Shown: positions 1-9,486, counted from the first letter of the stretch. The stretch is DNA of 64,000 nt from Dysgonomonas gadei ATCC BAA-286 (GCF_000213555.1 NZ_GL891991.1:1-64000), one strand, 5' to 3'. Translations and numbers: made by a program. The notes: generated from the letters alone by a model not told the origin.

Positions 1-344
1 TTATCTATTAACAGTTCGTAGATATCCTTACCCCGCATACACTGCTTCTTCAGGCCCATAGCACGTTTACGAGCGTTCTTCTCTAAACAGTCGTCTATTA
101 AATCTTTCAGGCTACCGACAATAACACGGCGGCCTCGCCGGGAACTGTTATAATGGGGGGGGATTGTTAATACCGATTCCAGAGAGGATTCAGGATCATC
201 ACAGTTTAATGCGGCTTCATACTCGGCTATGACTTTATGAACGGTCTTACGGCTGACATCCAACTCCCTGGCTATAGCCCGTTTACTGTACCCAACCGTG
301 CGGTACATGTGAATAATTGTTTGTTTTTCCACCATTGTTATCAT
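1..344 (-). CDS. istA: IS21-family transposase IstA, N-terminal part (partial)
   Basis: The minus strand is open from an ATG at 344 to the left edge, about 114 residues, starting MITMVEKQTIIHMYRTVGYS. An HTH follows (KRAIARELDVSRKTVHKVI, residues 21-39), then a linker and a basic stretch (NARKRAMGLKKQCMRGKDIY). This is the N-terminal DNA-binding region of IstA; the DDE catalytic domain lies to the left of the window. A second in-frame ATG at 335 is an alternative start. Its role is cut-and-paste transposition together with the IstB ATPase, which is not visible here. Confidence 0.8.
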   Translation of the reverse strand, partial: MITMVEKQTIIHMYRTVGYSKRAIARELDVSRKTVHKVIAEYEAALNCDDPESSLESVLTIPPHYNSSRRGRRVIVGSLKDLIDDCLEKNARKRAMGLKKQCMRGKDIYELLID

Positions 345-447
345 TTTAGCCTCTGTGTTGGTTAATACACAAAGGAATTTATAATGTTAATATTTGTTAG
401 TAAAATGTAGAGCTTTATTAGATGCTCTCACACATTTTACTTAACTG

Positions 448-495
448 GTGGTATACTTTTAAATTATTTTAGTGGACTACTTTTCAATTATATTA
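448..495. repeat. Tandem 24-bp repeats at the IS21 end
   Basis: Two adjacent 24-bp units (448-471 and 472-495) share GTGG(T/A)(A/C)TACTTTT(A/C)AATTAT and a similar tail. Repeated subterminal blocks are typical transposase-binding sites of IS21 ends. Confidence 0.6.
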
Positions 496-499
496 TACA

Positions 500-1157
500 T
501 GAAAACCTGAAAAGCGACATCACACTTACGGCTCGCTTGGACGGACGCGATTTGGGCTCGACAATGCAGGACATTCAAACCCGCATAAAAAACGAACTGC
601 CCTTACCGCAAGGATACAGCATTACGTATGGCGGAGCTTTTTCGCAACAGCAACAGTCGTTCACCGAACTGATAACCATTCTCTGCCTCGCCATTCTGTT
701 GGTGTTCACGGTGCTGATGATTTTGTTCCGCGAATGGAAAATCTCTTTTATCGTGCTGTTTGTGTCCGTGGTCAGCATTTCGGGCTGTCTGCTGGCGCTT
801 TGGATAACGGGAATTCCGCTGAATGTGAGTAGCTACACGGGCATCATTATGATTGTCGGCATCATCGCCGAAAATTCGATTTTTACCGTTCATCAGTTCC
901 GAATGAACCGCAAAGCGGGAGGCGATGTGGTGGAATCGGTCAACTATGCCATCGCGCTTCGCATCCGTCCCAAGCTGATGACCGCCATCGGAGCCATCCT
1001 CGCCTTGATGCCACTGGCCTTGGGTTTCGGCTTGGGTGCGCAGATGCAACAACCGCTTGCCGTGGCCGTCATCGGTGGATTTATCGTCGGTCTGCCGATG
1101 CTGTTGGTGGTTTTGCCGAGTTTGATGTTGTTGAGCTACAAGAATCCAAAACATTAA
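500..1157 (+). pseudogene. Efflux RND transporter permease, C-terminal remnant cut by the IS
   Basis: Only about 218 residues remain of a protein family that is normally 1,000-1,050 aa long. The frame is open from the IS boundary and has no good start of its own (a TTG at 537 is the first candidate). It shows the last membrane block of an inner-membrane RND pump: helices around TELITILCLAILLVFTVLMI, KISFIVLFVSVVSISGCLLA and SYTGIIMIVGIIAENSI, then two C-terminal helices. RND pumps export drugs or metals by proton exchange. With the porter domains missing this piece cannot work alone. The base composition is more GC-rich than the genes at 2.5-5 kb, in keeping with an acquired segment. Confidence 0.8.
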
Positions 1158-1171
1158 TCAATTGCTCTAAA

Positions 1172-2377
1172 ATGGGAATAAAAATTTTGATATTGTCTAT
1201 ATTGACCAATATCCCGATAATTCTTTTCTCGCAGGCAGATTCCACAGAGCCAAAGAAAAACTTTTGGAGCAATAAATCCATTTCCGTCAGTTATCAGAAC
1301 GGCTATATTTTCCCGACCAATATTTTTTTGAGAGGGCAAAACGCCTCTGCTAAACAGTTGGACGACTATCAATCTATGTCCCTTCGTTTCATTACGCAAA
1401 CAACAGGTGAAAATGCTTGGGAACAGCTCTTCAACTATCCGAGATGGGGAGTTGGTCTCAATATTTCGGATTTCAACCATTCCATCGAAATTGGACGTCC
1501 TTTTGCGCTCTACGCCTTTCTGAACACCCCTTTCGCGCGTTGGAAAAATTCGTCGTTCAATTACGAGCTCGCGTTCGGACTTTCCACTAATTGGAAGTCG
1601 TTTAACCCCGTGACAAACCAATACAACGTAGCCATTGGTGCGCCATTTGCCTTTTTCATCGACGCGGGATTGAATTACCGCTTTGCAATCAGTAAGCGTT
1701 TCGATTTGGACGCGGGTTTTACATTGACACATTTTTCGAACGGCGCGCTCAAAGTTCCGAATTTTGGCATCAATACCATCGCGCCAAAAATAAGCGTAAT
1801 CTATAATTTGCAGGAACGCCCCGAATTTATCGAACGTCCTATACCCGAGTTCAAACCGCACTTTGAATGGGAATTTTCCACTTTCGCGGGATTAAAAAAC
1901 CTTGTTTTCAGCGAACCTGTGCAAGCCGACATTATCGAACAGTACGAAGGATTGTTTTTCCCCGTTTTTGGATTTACCGCCACCCTCAACCGCCACGTAA
2001 GCCGTATGTCAAAATTCGGATTGGGAGCAAACTACGTGTACAACAGCACCGCCAATGCGCAGGATGTCGCCATAAAAGCAATCAATTCGGACGACTTCGA
2101 CCCAGTAAGCGGTTCATTAACAGATAAAGCGCAAATTAGTCTGTTTCTTTCTTACGAACTCGTAATGAACCGGATGTCGCTTGTACTTCAACCTGCCTGC
2201 TACATTTACCGAAAGAAAACAACCAATCAAACACCAATATTTCATCAACGCATCGGTTTGAAATACAGTATAACCGACAATATATTCGTCGGCATCACCT
2301 TACGCGATTATTCATTTCGAGTATCCGACTTTATCGAATGGAGTGTCGGGTACAGAATAAATGGAAATAAGAAGTAA
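1172..2377 (+). CDS. PagL-like acyloxyacyl hydrolase / lipid A deacylase family outer-membrane protein
   Basis: A 401-aa protein with a signal peptide (about residues 1-20, ending ILFSQA) and many alternating aromatic beta-strands, as in an outer-membrane barrel. The signature LTHFSNGALKVPNFGIN places the catalytic His187-Ser189 pair of the PagL family, whose members remove a 3-O acyl chain from lipid A at the outer membrane. It is longer than proteobacterial PagL (about 170-190 aa), as is usual for Bacteroidetes members; the extra C-terminal part also looks like barrel strands. It starts 14 bp after the truncated RND gene, so the two were probably co-transcribed before the IS insertion. Family assignment is by motif only; activity is inferred. 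Confidence 0.65.
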   Translation: MGIKILILSILTNIPIILFSQADSTEPKKNFWSNKSISVSYQNGYIFPTNIFLRGQNASAKQLDDYQSMSLRFITQTTGENAWEQLFNYPRWGVGLNISDFNHSIEIGRPFALYAFLNTPFARWKNSSFNYELAFGLSTNWKSFNPVTNQYNVAIGAPFAFFIDAGLNYRFAISKRFDLDAGFTLTHFSNGALKVPNFGINTIAPKISVIYNLQERPEFIERPIPEFKPHFEWEFSTFAGLKNLVFSEPVQADIIEQYEGLFFPVFGFTATLNRHVSRMSKFGLGANYVYNSTANAQDVAIKAINSDDFDPVSGSLTDKAQISLFLSYELVMNRMSLVLQPACYIYRKKTTNQTPIFHQRIGLKYSITDNIFVGITLRDYSFRVSDFIEWSVGYRINGNKK

Positions 2378-2516
2378 TAAATCAATTTTGATTATAGTGA
2401 ACACAAAAATCTCTGCTGTTTTTGTAGATATATAGAATAAATATAATGATCCTGTAAATTCTAATTTTCTACAAAATACACATTATACATTTGACAAAAA
2501 ATACATCACTGTACAT

Positions 2517-3422
2517 ATGAAACAAATAGCTGCTATTCTAGTGTTTTTCATTTTTCTAGTGGGAAATATATATGCGCAAAAAGGAGATACAATAAGAGTT
2601 TTAATTGCATCACCTACCGTATATAAAAATGATTCTCTTTTGCATAGCCAAGAAAACCTCAAATATCAGTTTGTTCTACCTGATTTTATTTATTTGGAAG
2701 ATCAGTTTTCTATAAATTCAGATAATAGTGTGAAATTCAAAATAAGTGGCTCTCAGAAGAAAAACCTATTTAACTCGACTTATTCTAAATTCATTGTTCC
2801 TACCGCATTAATATCATATGGCATTTTAACAAGAGGAAATAAATGGTTGCAAGATTTGGATCATAGTACAAATCATGAAATTCATGAACACTATTTGGGT
2901 TCGCTTCACATTGATGATTATTCCCAATTCGCTCCGGCAGTAGCAGTATATGGCTTGGATTTATTCGGAATAAAAGCAAAGCATAATTTCAGAGACAGAA
3001 CGTTTATTATGACTACCTCACATATACTTATGCTCGCTACTGTTCAAACAATAAAGAGAACGACTAATATAGAACGTCCTGATGGCTCAAATAAGCACTC
3101 TTTCCCTTCAGGTCATACGGCAACTGCATTTGTTGGCGCTCATATTTTATTCAAAGAATATAAAGATGTTTCACCCTGGATAGGTATTGCCGGTTATACT
3201 ATTGCAACGGGTACAGGAGTTTTACGGGTAACGAATAAAAAACATTGGATAAGCGATGTCGTTACCGGTGCTGGAATTGGTATGTTAAGTGTTGAAATAG
3301 CTTATATGCTCCTTCCGGTATTTCATGATGTTTTAGGTGTCAAGAATAGTAATAAAAGCTTAGTCATTGCACCATCTTTTGGTTCTGGTACATATGGAGT
3401 AGGTTTAGCATATACATTTTAA
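2517..3422 (+). CDS. PAP2-superfamily phosphatase (possible lipid A or lipid phosphatase)
   Basis: A 301-aa protein with a signal peptide (residues 1-20, NIYAQ). All three PAP2 motifs are present: K180 to R187-P188 (KRTTNIERP), PSGH at 197-200, and R237/H243/D247 (RVTNKKHWISD). PAP2 enzymes remove phosphate from lipids such as undecaprenyl-PP, phosphatidate or lipid A. The C-terminus (GTYGVGLAYTF) ends like a beta-strand with terminal Phe, unusual for a helical PAP2 enzyme and suggestive of a periplasmic or outer-membrane location. Following a PagL-like deacylase, a lipid A role (LpxE/LpxF-like) is plausible but not shown. It is more AT-rich than the upstream gene, so the two may have different origins. 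Confidence 0.75.
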   Translation: MKQIAAILVFFIFLVGNIYAQKGDTIRVLIASPTVYKNDSLLHSQENLKYQFVLPDFIYLEDQFSINSDNSVKFKISGSQKKNLFNSTYSKFIVPTALISYGILTRGNKWLQDLDHSTNHEIHEHYLGSLHIDDYSQFAPAVAVYGLDLFGIKAKHNFRDRTFIMTTSHILMLATVQTIKRTTNIERPDGSNKHSFPSGHTATAFVGAHILFKEYKDVSPWIGIAGYTIATGTGVLRVTNKKHWISDVVTGAGIGMLSVEIAYMLLPVFHDVLGVKNSNKSLVIAPSFGSGTYGVGLAYTF

Positions 3423-3581
3423 AATAAAAGTAAAACTTATAAAGTCTATAAGATATGAGTCTTCTTTAAAAAGTATATTTTCTAAATTTTACCCTTTCCA
3501 AAAACCTCTGTAGGACGTTATATCTTCTTAAATTCGACTTGTTCAAGTGGGCTCAAATATTAAGAACTTCAATTTACAATC

Positions 3582-4451
3582 ATGATAAATTTTATAGACA
3601 AACTACAAAAGGAGATCAGGCAAAAGATTCAGCAGATCGAAGCCGAGGATAAAAATATTCTAAGAAAATCCCTTGATGCTTCCCATGTTTTAGGAAATAC
3701 TTTTGACCAGTTGAAGGATTTTATCATAGTATACAAATTTAAGGATGAAGACGAAGAAATATTTTTCTTTAAAGAAGTAAAACCTAAGATATTTTGTCAT
3801 CTTATCTATTATCGCAAAGTATATAATATTGAAATGCACCGTCCTGTTGCCAGTTTAGAAGCACAAAAAGAATATCTGAAAGTAAAAATGGATGCCATAC
3901 ATGACTTCAACAATAAGATACTGGACTTTTACCGTTATTATCGCTCTGGAGCTACTTATCTGGACGCCGCTTACTTTGTAAGGGGCAAACCCGATACGGA
4001 ACAATATCTGGAAACGTTCTATTATGAACGTGATCCGCAGTTTTCAACCAATGCCGATTTTAAAGTCGCTAAGATTATGGCTAATGATATGTTACAGGTA
4101 TATCTGCTATCCGAATTGGATTTGTTGGATAATTATATGCAGAAACCTACCAATACTTCTTTCCCTAAAGTAAAGCTGACATGGACGGGAAGTAAGACCG
4201 ATCTCATCGAACTAATCTATGCATTAGATACCGAAGGCTGTTTTAATAACGGTAAAATCCCCCTGATACAGATAGCGGCCTATTTTGAAAGCATTTTCAA
4301 TATAGACTTGGGTAACAATATCGCACGTAATTTCTACGATATGCGCATCCGAAACAACCCGACACCTTTCCTCGACCGCCTACGTGAAGAAATCCTCAAA
4401 CGGATGGATAACACCAAATCGGGCGGAAAAGATAAGGGTAAAGATAAATAA
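3582..4451 (+). CDS. RteC-domain regulator, orphan from a conjugative transposon
   Basis: A 289-aa protein matching RteC across its length: the FFKEVKPKIFCHLIYYRKVY block (residues 61-80), FYRYYRSGATYLDAAYFVRG (about 115-135), the C-terminal DNA-binding part LTWTGSKTDLIELIYAL with GCFNNGKIPLIQIAAYFE, and a closing FLDRLREEILKRMD. RteC in CTnDOT-type elements activates excision genes under tetracycline via RteA/RteB. No rteA, rteB, excisionase or integrase is seen nearby, so this is an orphan copy or a remnant. The lysine-rich tail (KSGGKDKGKDK) overlaps no other gene. Confidence 0.85.
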   Translation: MINFIDKLQKEIRQKIQQIEAEDKNILRKSLDASHVLGNTFDQLKDFIIVYKFKDEDEEIFFFKEVKPKIFCHLIYYRKVYNIEMHRPVASLEAQKEYLKVKMDAIHDFNNKILDFYRYYRSGATYLDAAYFVRGKPDTEQYLETFYYERDPQFSTNADFKVAKIMANDMLQVYLLSELDLLDNYMQKPTNTSFPKVKLTWTGSKTDLIELIYALDTEGCFNNGKIPLIQIAAYFESIFNIDLGNNIARNFYDMRIRNNPTPFLDRLREEILKRMDNTKSGGKDKGKDK

Positions 4452-4476
4452 CAGTAGCAACGGACTTAAAAAACAT

Positions 4477-5031
4477 ATGGATATGAAGAGAATCTTTTTA
4501 TTACCATTATTTGCCTTGTTATTCTCCTGCGGAGGGACGACAAGCAAATATGAAAAGTTGATTGCCGACGTTGTACAAACAGAAAGAGGTGTAAAAATCG
4601 ACCTTAATTTTAAGGCAGACAAACTGGAAGAAATTAGTCAGATAAGTGTTGCAGATAGTATTAAAATCATCACTGATAGTTTTAATGCGGAGAGGAACAG
4701 GCAGACGGCTTCGCTTGAAAAAACGCTCAGCGTATTTACCAAAAGCATTGAAAAAGCAAAAACTGCCAGCAGACTTTCCCGAACGATGATAAATTCGTAT
4801 CAGTCCAGCATTGACAAAACAAACGAACAGATTGATGCGCTTGAAAAAAGTGTTCCAGGCGAACTTACAAAATACGAAAATAGAGATACCAGTGAAATAT
4901 TGGCAATAGTAGTTCGCTGTACTTATACAATCGACGATCCACTAACCAATAAAAGGGCTACCGAAACATTTGATTTTTACCTTTCACCGGATGGAACAAA
5001 GTTTTATTCTAAAAAAAGGGTGAAAGAATAA
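4477..5031 (+). CDS. Small predicted lipoprotein, unknown function
   Basis: Start taken at ATG 4477 (or ATG 4483), where a clear lipoprotein signal begins (MKRIFLLPLFALLFSCGG, lipobox LFSC). The same frame is open into the end of rteC, but those codons precede the signal peptide and are unlikely to be used. The mature part (about 165 aa) has a helical, charged middle segment with possible coiled coil (SFNAERNRQTASLEKTLSVF, then a Lys/Ser-rich helix) and a beta-rich tail ending YLSPDGTKFYSKKRVKE. I do not recognise a family. It lies 25 bp after the rteC stop and may be co-transcribed. Confidence 0.65.
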   Translation: MDMKRIFLLPLFALLFSCGGTTSKYEKLIADVVQTERGVKIDLNFKADKLEEISQISVADSIKIITDSFNAERNRQTASLEKTLSVFTKSIEKAKTASRLSRTMINSYQSSIDKTNEQIDALEKSVPGELTKYENRDTSEILAIVVRCTYTIDDPLTNKRATETFDFYLSPDGTKFYSKKRVKE

Positions 5032-5412
5032 TTTAAAGCAAATTATGTATTTATATAGCAGAAAGAACCATTTCTATTCTTTGCTAGTTAATATATAAGT
5101 TTTATCTTTGCAAATAGATAACAGAGTTATTTGAAAGCATGAAAAACTAAGTGTATCTAAGCACTTAATTCTTACTTATCTACTGCCCGTTTCATGCGAG
5201 ATTCTTCAAAAACTATTGATAGTCAATTTAGTATCTTCAGACTACCACAAATATACGAAAAACAGAACCGCACGAGGGTATACAAATCATTCATATAGGG
5301 TAAAAATAGTTCCATTTTCTTTAAAAAAGCACTTTTAACTATTTATTGGTGTAAAAATAACAATTATTATTTTTAATATTGTATTTCCTAAAACCTAATA
5401 CCGAAATTAAAC
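5032..5412 (+). other. Intergenic leader region before the hybrid regulator, with structured RNA potential
   Basis: 381 bp without a convincing ORF. It holds a promoter (5080-5110). About 27 bp downstream of it is a nested stem: GCATGAAA (5137-5144) pairs with TTTCATGC (5190-5197), enclosing a smaller hairpin AAGTG/CACTT (5149-5153 with 5162-5166). If the promoter serves the regulator gene at 5413, its 5' leader is about 300 nt. Nothing else was recognised. Confidence 0.45.
5080..5110 (+). promoter_or_regulatory. Bacteroidetes-type promoter upstream of the hybrid regulator
   Basis: TTTG at 5080-5083, a 19-bp spacer, and TATCTTTG at 5103-5110 match the Bacteroidetes housekeeping consensus (TTTG, about 19 bp, TAnnTTTG). 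Confidence 0.65.
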
Positions 5413-8400
5413 ATGTTTTACTGCTTAAAACGACACCGGTTATATTTATTATTATTTGTTTTTGTTTTTCTGAACATTGAGGCAAAGCAAATATCCGTAA
5501 AGCCAATTCCCCTAATAAGTCAATTGCCGTCAAATTCTGTCCGCAGAATACATCAGGACAAAGAGGGCTTCATGTGGTTTGGTACTTTAGACGGGCTGTG
5601 CAGATATGATGGATATCGCATACTGACCTTCCGTTCCAACCTGAACAACCCTGATTTAATCGCGAGCAATGATATTTCCTGCCTGGCCGAAGATAAAAAT
5701 AACCGCTTGTGGATAGGCACGCGCAGCGGAATCAATATTCTGGATAAAAAGACATATATAATCACACCTCTGGAGGATAAGGAAATCCTGAATCAAAATA
5801 TAGAAACGATTCTGGTCGCATCCGACGGTAATATATGGGTAGGAACACGAAGCACTGTTTTATGCTATAATCCGGATCTGACACTAAAGAAGAAATACAA
5901 TAACGAACTCCCTTCCACAAATATCAATTCTATCTACGAAGCCCCCGACGGCACTCTGTGGGTTGCACTATGGAGGAATGGCATATACAGATACAATCCT
6001 AAAGACGATACATTCAAACATTATCCTCAGATCGGAAGCGGGAACAATCCTTTCAGAATATATCAGGATAACAGGAAGCAATATTGGGTTTGCACATGGG
6101 GTAATGGATTGTATCTGTTCAATCCTGAGAAAGACGGAGATGAGATGTATATCCGGCAAGAGGTTTTCAACAAGGAAAGGCAACTGGCAGAAGATACATT
6201 TTTCAGCATTGTACAGGACGACAAATACGGATACGTCTGGGTGATGTCTATCTCCGGCTTGCATGCTTTCGAATATGATAAGGAGGGCAAACTAAAAAAC
6301 ATTGATATATCCTACCTGTTCAAGGAATCTAATAATATATACAGTGAGATAATAAAGGACCGGACAGGAAACTTATGGATAGCAACGTTCAGCGAAGGAG
6401 TGCTTACAATCAATTTCGACCGCCCTGTCATTAAAAACTATTCCATCTCATCAATCAAGGAACGAACAGGAATAACACCCAATATAACAGCCATCAGCGG
6501 AGATGGGGAGGGAGACATTTGGGTAAATCAGAACCGATGGGGCTTGGGAATATTCAATCCTGAAAAGAACAGTATCCGTTTATATTCGGATTACCCCCAA
6601 TTGAAAAATCTCCCGATGTTGAGTAATGTTAGCTGCATCTCCCAGTTTCGTTCTATTCCGGAAGAAATATGGGTAGGACCTGAAAACGAAGCAAGGATTT
6701 ACTGTATGAAAAAGGATAAAGATAATATTGTCGTTTCCAGAAGTATCGACTTATCAGCCATTGCTTCAGATGCAGGCAATCCCCGCATATTTTTTGAAGA
6801 CCGGAATAATAATATCTGGATAGTAACCTCTACAGGTCTTCTCATCAAGCCATATAATAAAGATAATATAGAAGTGGTGAGCTTTTCCCTCGGCACTATT
6901 TCGGGGATAACGGAAGATACAAGAGGAACGATCTGGATCAGCAGTAAAACATCCGGCGTATCTCAAATCCTTATGACAGGCAACTTCCAGGCTGGAAAAT
7001 CTCAAATAAAGAATTTCAATAAAGAAGGAAACAATCTGCCGAGCAATAACATAGAATCCATCTGCGCCGATATAAACGGCAAAGTATGGCTGGGAACTAA
7101 AGAGGGCAGCATCATAGCCTATGATCTCATCAGCCAGCAGTTCAAAGACGTATCCCAATCGCTGAAGATGACCGGCGAAGCTATACTTAATATCGTCACC
7201 GACAACTTCGGCCATGTATGGGTATCTACAAATAAACGTATTACGGAGTACAATCCTGAAAACGGAGCCTCGAAAAATTATTCGGGTACCGATGGAGTTA
7301 TAGTCAACTCATTCCTCATCAATTCTTATTTCAAGAATAAAGACGGTAAAATATACTTTGGAGGAAATAAGGGGATTTCGGTATTTAGCCCATCCGAAAC
7401 TTTATCCGAACAGGCAAAACAAACACGGACTTTCATTACTGATATAAAGATCAACAATTCATCCGTTTTTCAGGGAAATAAAAATCAGCGATTCGATATA
7501 ACTTCGCAGTCCCTGACTTTCGAGCCTGACGATAAGAATATCGAGATTGATTTTTCGTCCCTCGATTATACATTCCCTTCCAAGATCCAGTATGCCTATA
7601 AGATGGAAGGAGTAGACGACGACTGGGTATATACGGAGAATGACCGCCAGTTTGCAATATATAACCAGCTCAGTAAAGGTTCGCATACATTCTACATCAA
7701 AGCTACAGATGAAAACAGGCTCTGGAGCAGCGAGATCACCAGGCTTATAATATATAAACGCCCCGCATTCTATGAAACATGGTGGGCATATGCCATCTAT
7801 ATTGTATTATTACTCGCCGCGATCTACTGGACATACAGAATCATAAAGAACAGGATAAAACTTCGCAACGAACTGAAAATAGCGCAGATAGAAAAAGACA
7901 AGTCGGAAGAGCTCACACAAACCAAACTGCGTTACTTTACCAATATATCACATGATTTTCTCACGCCATTGACCATTATATCCTGTCTGATCGATGATGC
8001 AGAAATCACATATAAAAGCAAGATTACCCAGTTCGACACCATGCGATCTAGCGTCAACCGCCTGAGACGGCTTTTACAGCAAGTGTTAGACTTCAGGAAA
8101 GTAGAAAGCGGAAATATGAAACTCAAAATATCACAGGGAGAGGTTGTTACATTTATACGGGATATATGCTATACCAATTTCCTGCCATTGATGAAGAAAA
8201 AAGACATCGAGTTTTCTTTCAACTCCCAGCCAAGCCATATACAGGGATACTTCGATGCTGATAAAATAGATAAAGTAGTATTCAATATGTTATCCAATGC
8301 ATATAAATACACACCCCGGAATGGAAAGGTGGAGATAAGCCTGAACAAATACCAGAGAAACAACCATCCGCACCTGCAAATCAGGATAAGTGATACCGGA

Positions 8401-9480
8401 GTAGGAATAGCCAAAGAAGACCAGGCCGATATCTTCACACGCTTCTATACCAACAAGATGACTGAAGCCAGTGACACAAACGGCATAGGGCTATCTCTTA
8501 CCAAAGACCTTGTAGACCTCCATCACGGAACCATTAGTGTGGAAAGTGAAGTGGATGCGGGCACTACATTCACAATAGATATCCCGATAGACAAAGAAAG
8601 CTATAACGATTCGGAAATGGGCAGATCGGATCAGGTCATCGTATACGAAAAGAATATAGACCTGATGTCATTAGATGAACCTTCCGGTGAAGATATAAAT
8701 GCAAACAATCAGGATGTCAAAGAACGCACGGCCGTATTACTGGTAGAGGACAACGAAGAGTTACTTACCCTTATCGGCAATATATTGTCGAAACATTACC
8801 ATGTACTCACAGCCTCTAATGGAGTGGAAGCATTGGATCGTGTAAAAGACAACGATATAGACATCGTAATCAGCGATGTTATGATGCCCCGTATGGACGG
8901 GCTGGAACTTTGCCGCAGATTGAAGAAAGATATCGAAACCAGCCATATTCCTGTAATATTACTAACTGCAAAAAACAGTGCAGACGACCGCATAGAATGC
9001 TACAATGCCGGAGCTGACGGATATATATCTAAACCTTTTGAACTTAAAGTATTGGAAGCCCGTATCAACAATTTCCTTACAAACAAGAAAGACAGGCAAA
9101 AAGAATTCAAGACGGATGTGGAAATAAACATCTCTACGCTCGAATATCCGTCTATAGATGAGCAGTTCCTCAATAATGCGATAAAGATAATAGAGGAACA
9201 CTTGTCCGAACCCGAGTTCGATGTCAATACATTTGCCGAGCATCTCAACATGTCCAAGTCTTCCCTGTACCGTAAGATAAAGACCATGACAGGACTTGCA
9301 CCTATCGAGTTTATCCGTAACATTAGGCTGAAACATGCCTGCCAGATGTTGAAAGACAAGTCCATATCCATATCCGAGGTCGCCTATTCGGTAGGCTTCT
9401 CAGACCCGAAGTATTTTACATCGTGCTTCAAGCTGGAATTCAATCTAACACCTAGCGATTTTCAACGAAATGCAGGCTAA
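5413..9480 (+). CDS. Hybrid two-component system sensor/regulator (HTCS) with AraC output
   Basis: A 1,355-aa one-protein two-component system. Order: signal peptide (1-25), periplasmic sensor of repeated propeller blades (for example GFMWFGTLDGLCRYDG and NRLWIGTRSGINIL) to about residue 680, a Y_Y_Y domain (about 690-785, KIQYAYKMEGVDDDW), one membrane helix (about 790-812), HisKA with phospho-accepting His847 (FTNISHDFLTPLT), HATPase with N, G1 (DTGVGIAKED) and G2 (GIGLSLTKDL) boxes, receiver with Asp1155 (DIVISDVMMPRMDG), and a C-terminal AraC HTH (FAEHLNMSKSSLYRKI and ISEVAYSVGFSDPKYF). HTCS proteins sense oligosaccharides in the periplasm and activate glycan-use genes. The neighbour is a convergent GH43 enzyme, its likely target. 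No SusC/SusD pair is nearby. Confidence 0.95.
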   Translation: MFYCLKRHRLYLLLFVFVFLNIEAKQISVKPIPLISQLPSNSVRRIHQDKEGFMWFGTLDGLCRYDGYRILTFRSNLNNPDLIASNDISCLAEDKNNRLWIGTRSGINILDKKTYIITPLEDKEILNQNIETILVASDGNIWVGTRSTVLCYNPDLTLKKKYNNELPSTNINSIYEAPDGTLWVALWRNGIYRYNPKDDTFKHYPQIGSGNNPFRIYQDNRKQYWVCTWGNGLYLFNPEKDGDEMYIRQEVFNKERQLAEDTFFSIVQDDKYGYVWVMSISGLHAFEYDKEGKLKNIDISYLFKESNNIYSEIIKDRTGNLWIATFSEGVLTINFDRPVIKNYSISSIKERTGITPNITAISGDGEGDIWVNQNRWGLGIFNPEKNSIRLYSDYPQLKNLPMLSNVSCISQFRSIPEEIWVGPENEARIYCMKKDKDNIVVSRSIDLSAIASDAGNPRIFFEDRNNNIWIVTSTGLLIKPYNKDNIEVVSFSLGTISGITEDTRGTIWISSKTSGVSQILMTGNFQAGKSQIKNFNKEGNNLPSNNIESICADINGKVWLGTKEGSIIAYDLISQQFKDVSQSLKMTGEAILNIVTDNFGHVWVSTNKRITEYNPENGASKNYSGTDGVIVNSFLINSYFKNKDGKIYFGGNKGISVFSPSETLSEQAKQTRTFITDIKINNSSVFQGNKNQRFDITSQSLTFEPDDKNIEIDFSSLDYTFPSKIQYAYKMEGVDDDWVYTENDRQFAIYNQLSKGSHTFYIKATDENRLWSSEITRLIIYKRPAFYETWWAYAIYIVLLLAAIYWTYRIIKNRIKLRNELKIAQIEKDKSEELTQTKLRYFTNISHDFLTPLTIISCLIDDAEITYKSKITQFDTMRSSVNRLRRLLQQVLDFRKVESGNMKLKISQGEVVTFIRDICYTNFLPLMKKKDIEFSFNSQPSHIQGYFDADKIDKVVFNMLSNAYKYTPRNGKVEISLNKYQRNNHPHLQIRISDTGVGIAKEDQADIFTRFYTNKMTEASDTNGIGLSLTKDLVDLHHGTISVESEVDAGTTFTIDIPIDKESYNDSEMGRSDQVIVYEKNIDLMSLDEPSGEDINANNQDVKERTAVLLVEDNEELLTLIGNILSKHYHVLTASNGVEALDRVKDNDIDIVISDVMMPRMDGLELCRRLKKDIETSHIPVILLTAKNSADDRIECYNAGADGYISKPFELKVLEARINNFLTNKKDRQKEFKTDVEINISTLEYPSIDEQFLNNAIKIIEEHLSEPEFDVNTFAEHLNMSKSSLYRKIKTMTGLAPIEFIRNIRLKHACQMLKDKSISISEVAYSVGFSDPKYFTSCFKLEFNLTPSDFQRNAG

Positions 9481-9486
9481 TAAACC

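Larger units (their letters stand above)
1..499 (-). mobile_element. IS21-family insertion sequence, istA-side end (runs off left edge)
   Basis: The segment carries the start of an IstA transposase on the minus strand and, outside it, about 150 bp of AT-rich end sequence. The inferred tip reads TGTATAATATAATTGAAAAG on the minus strand, beginning at 499. The TG terminus and repeated subterminal sites fit the IS21 family. From 501 an RND-pump reading frame resumes directly (ENLKSDITLTARLDGRDLG), which places the boundary near 499/500. The other end, istB and any target duplication lie outside the window. Confidence 0.8.

Noticed and set aside
603..1154. 183-codon minus-strand ORF opposite the RND remnant
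   Set aside because: The plus strand has clear RND membrane motifs. The minus frame is a shadow rich in His/Gln with no family.
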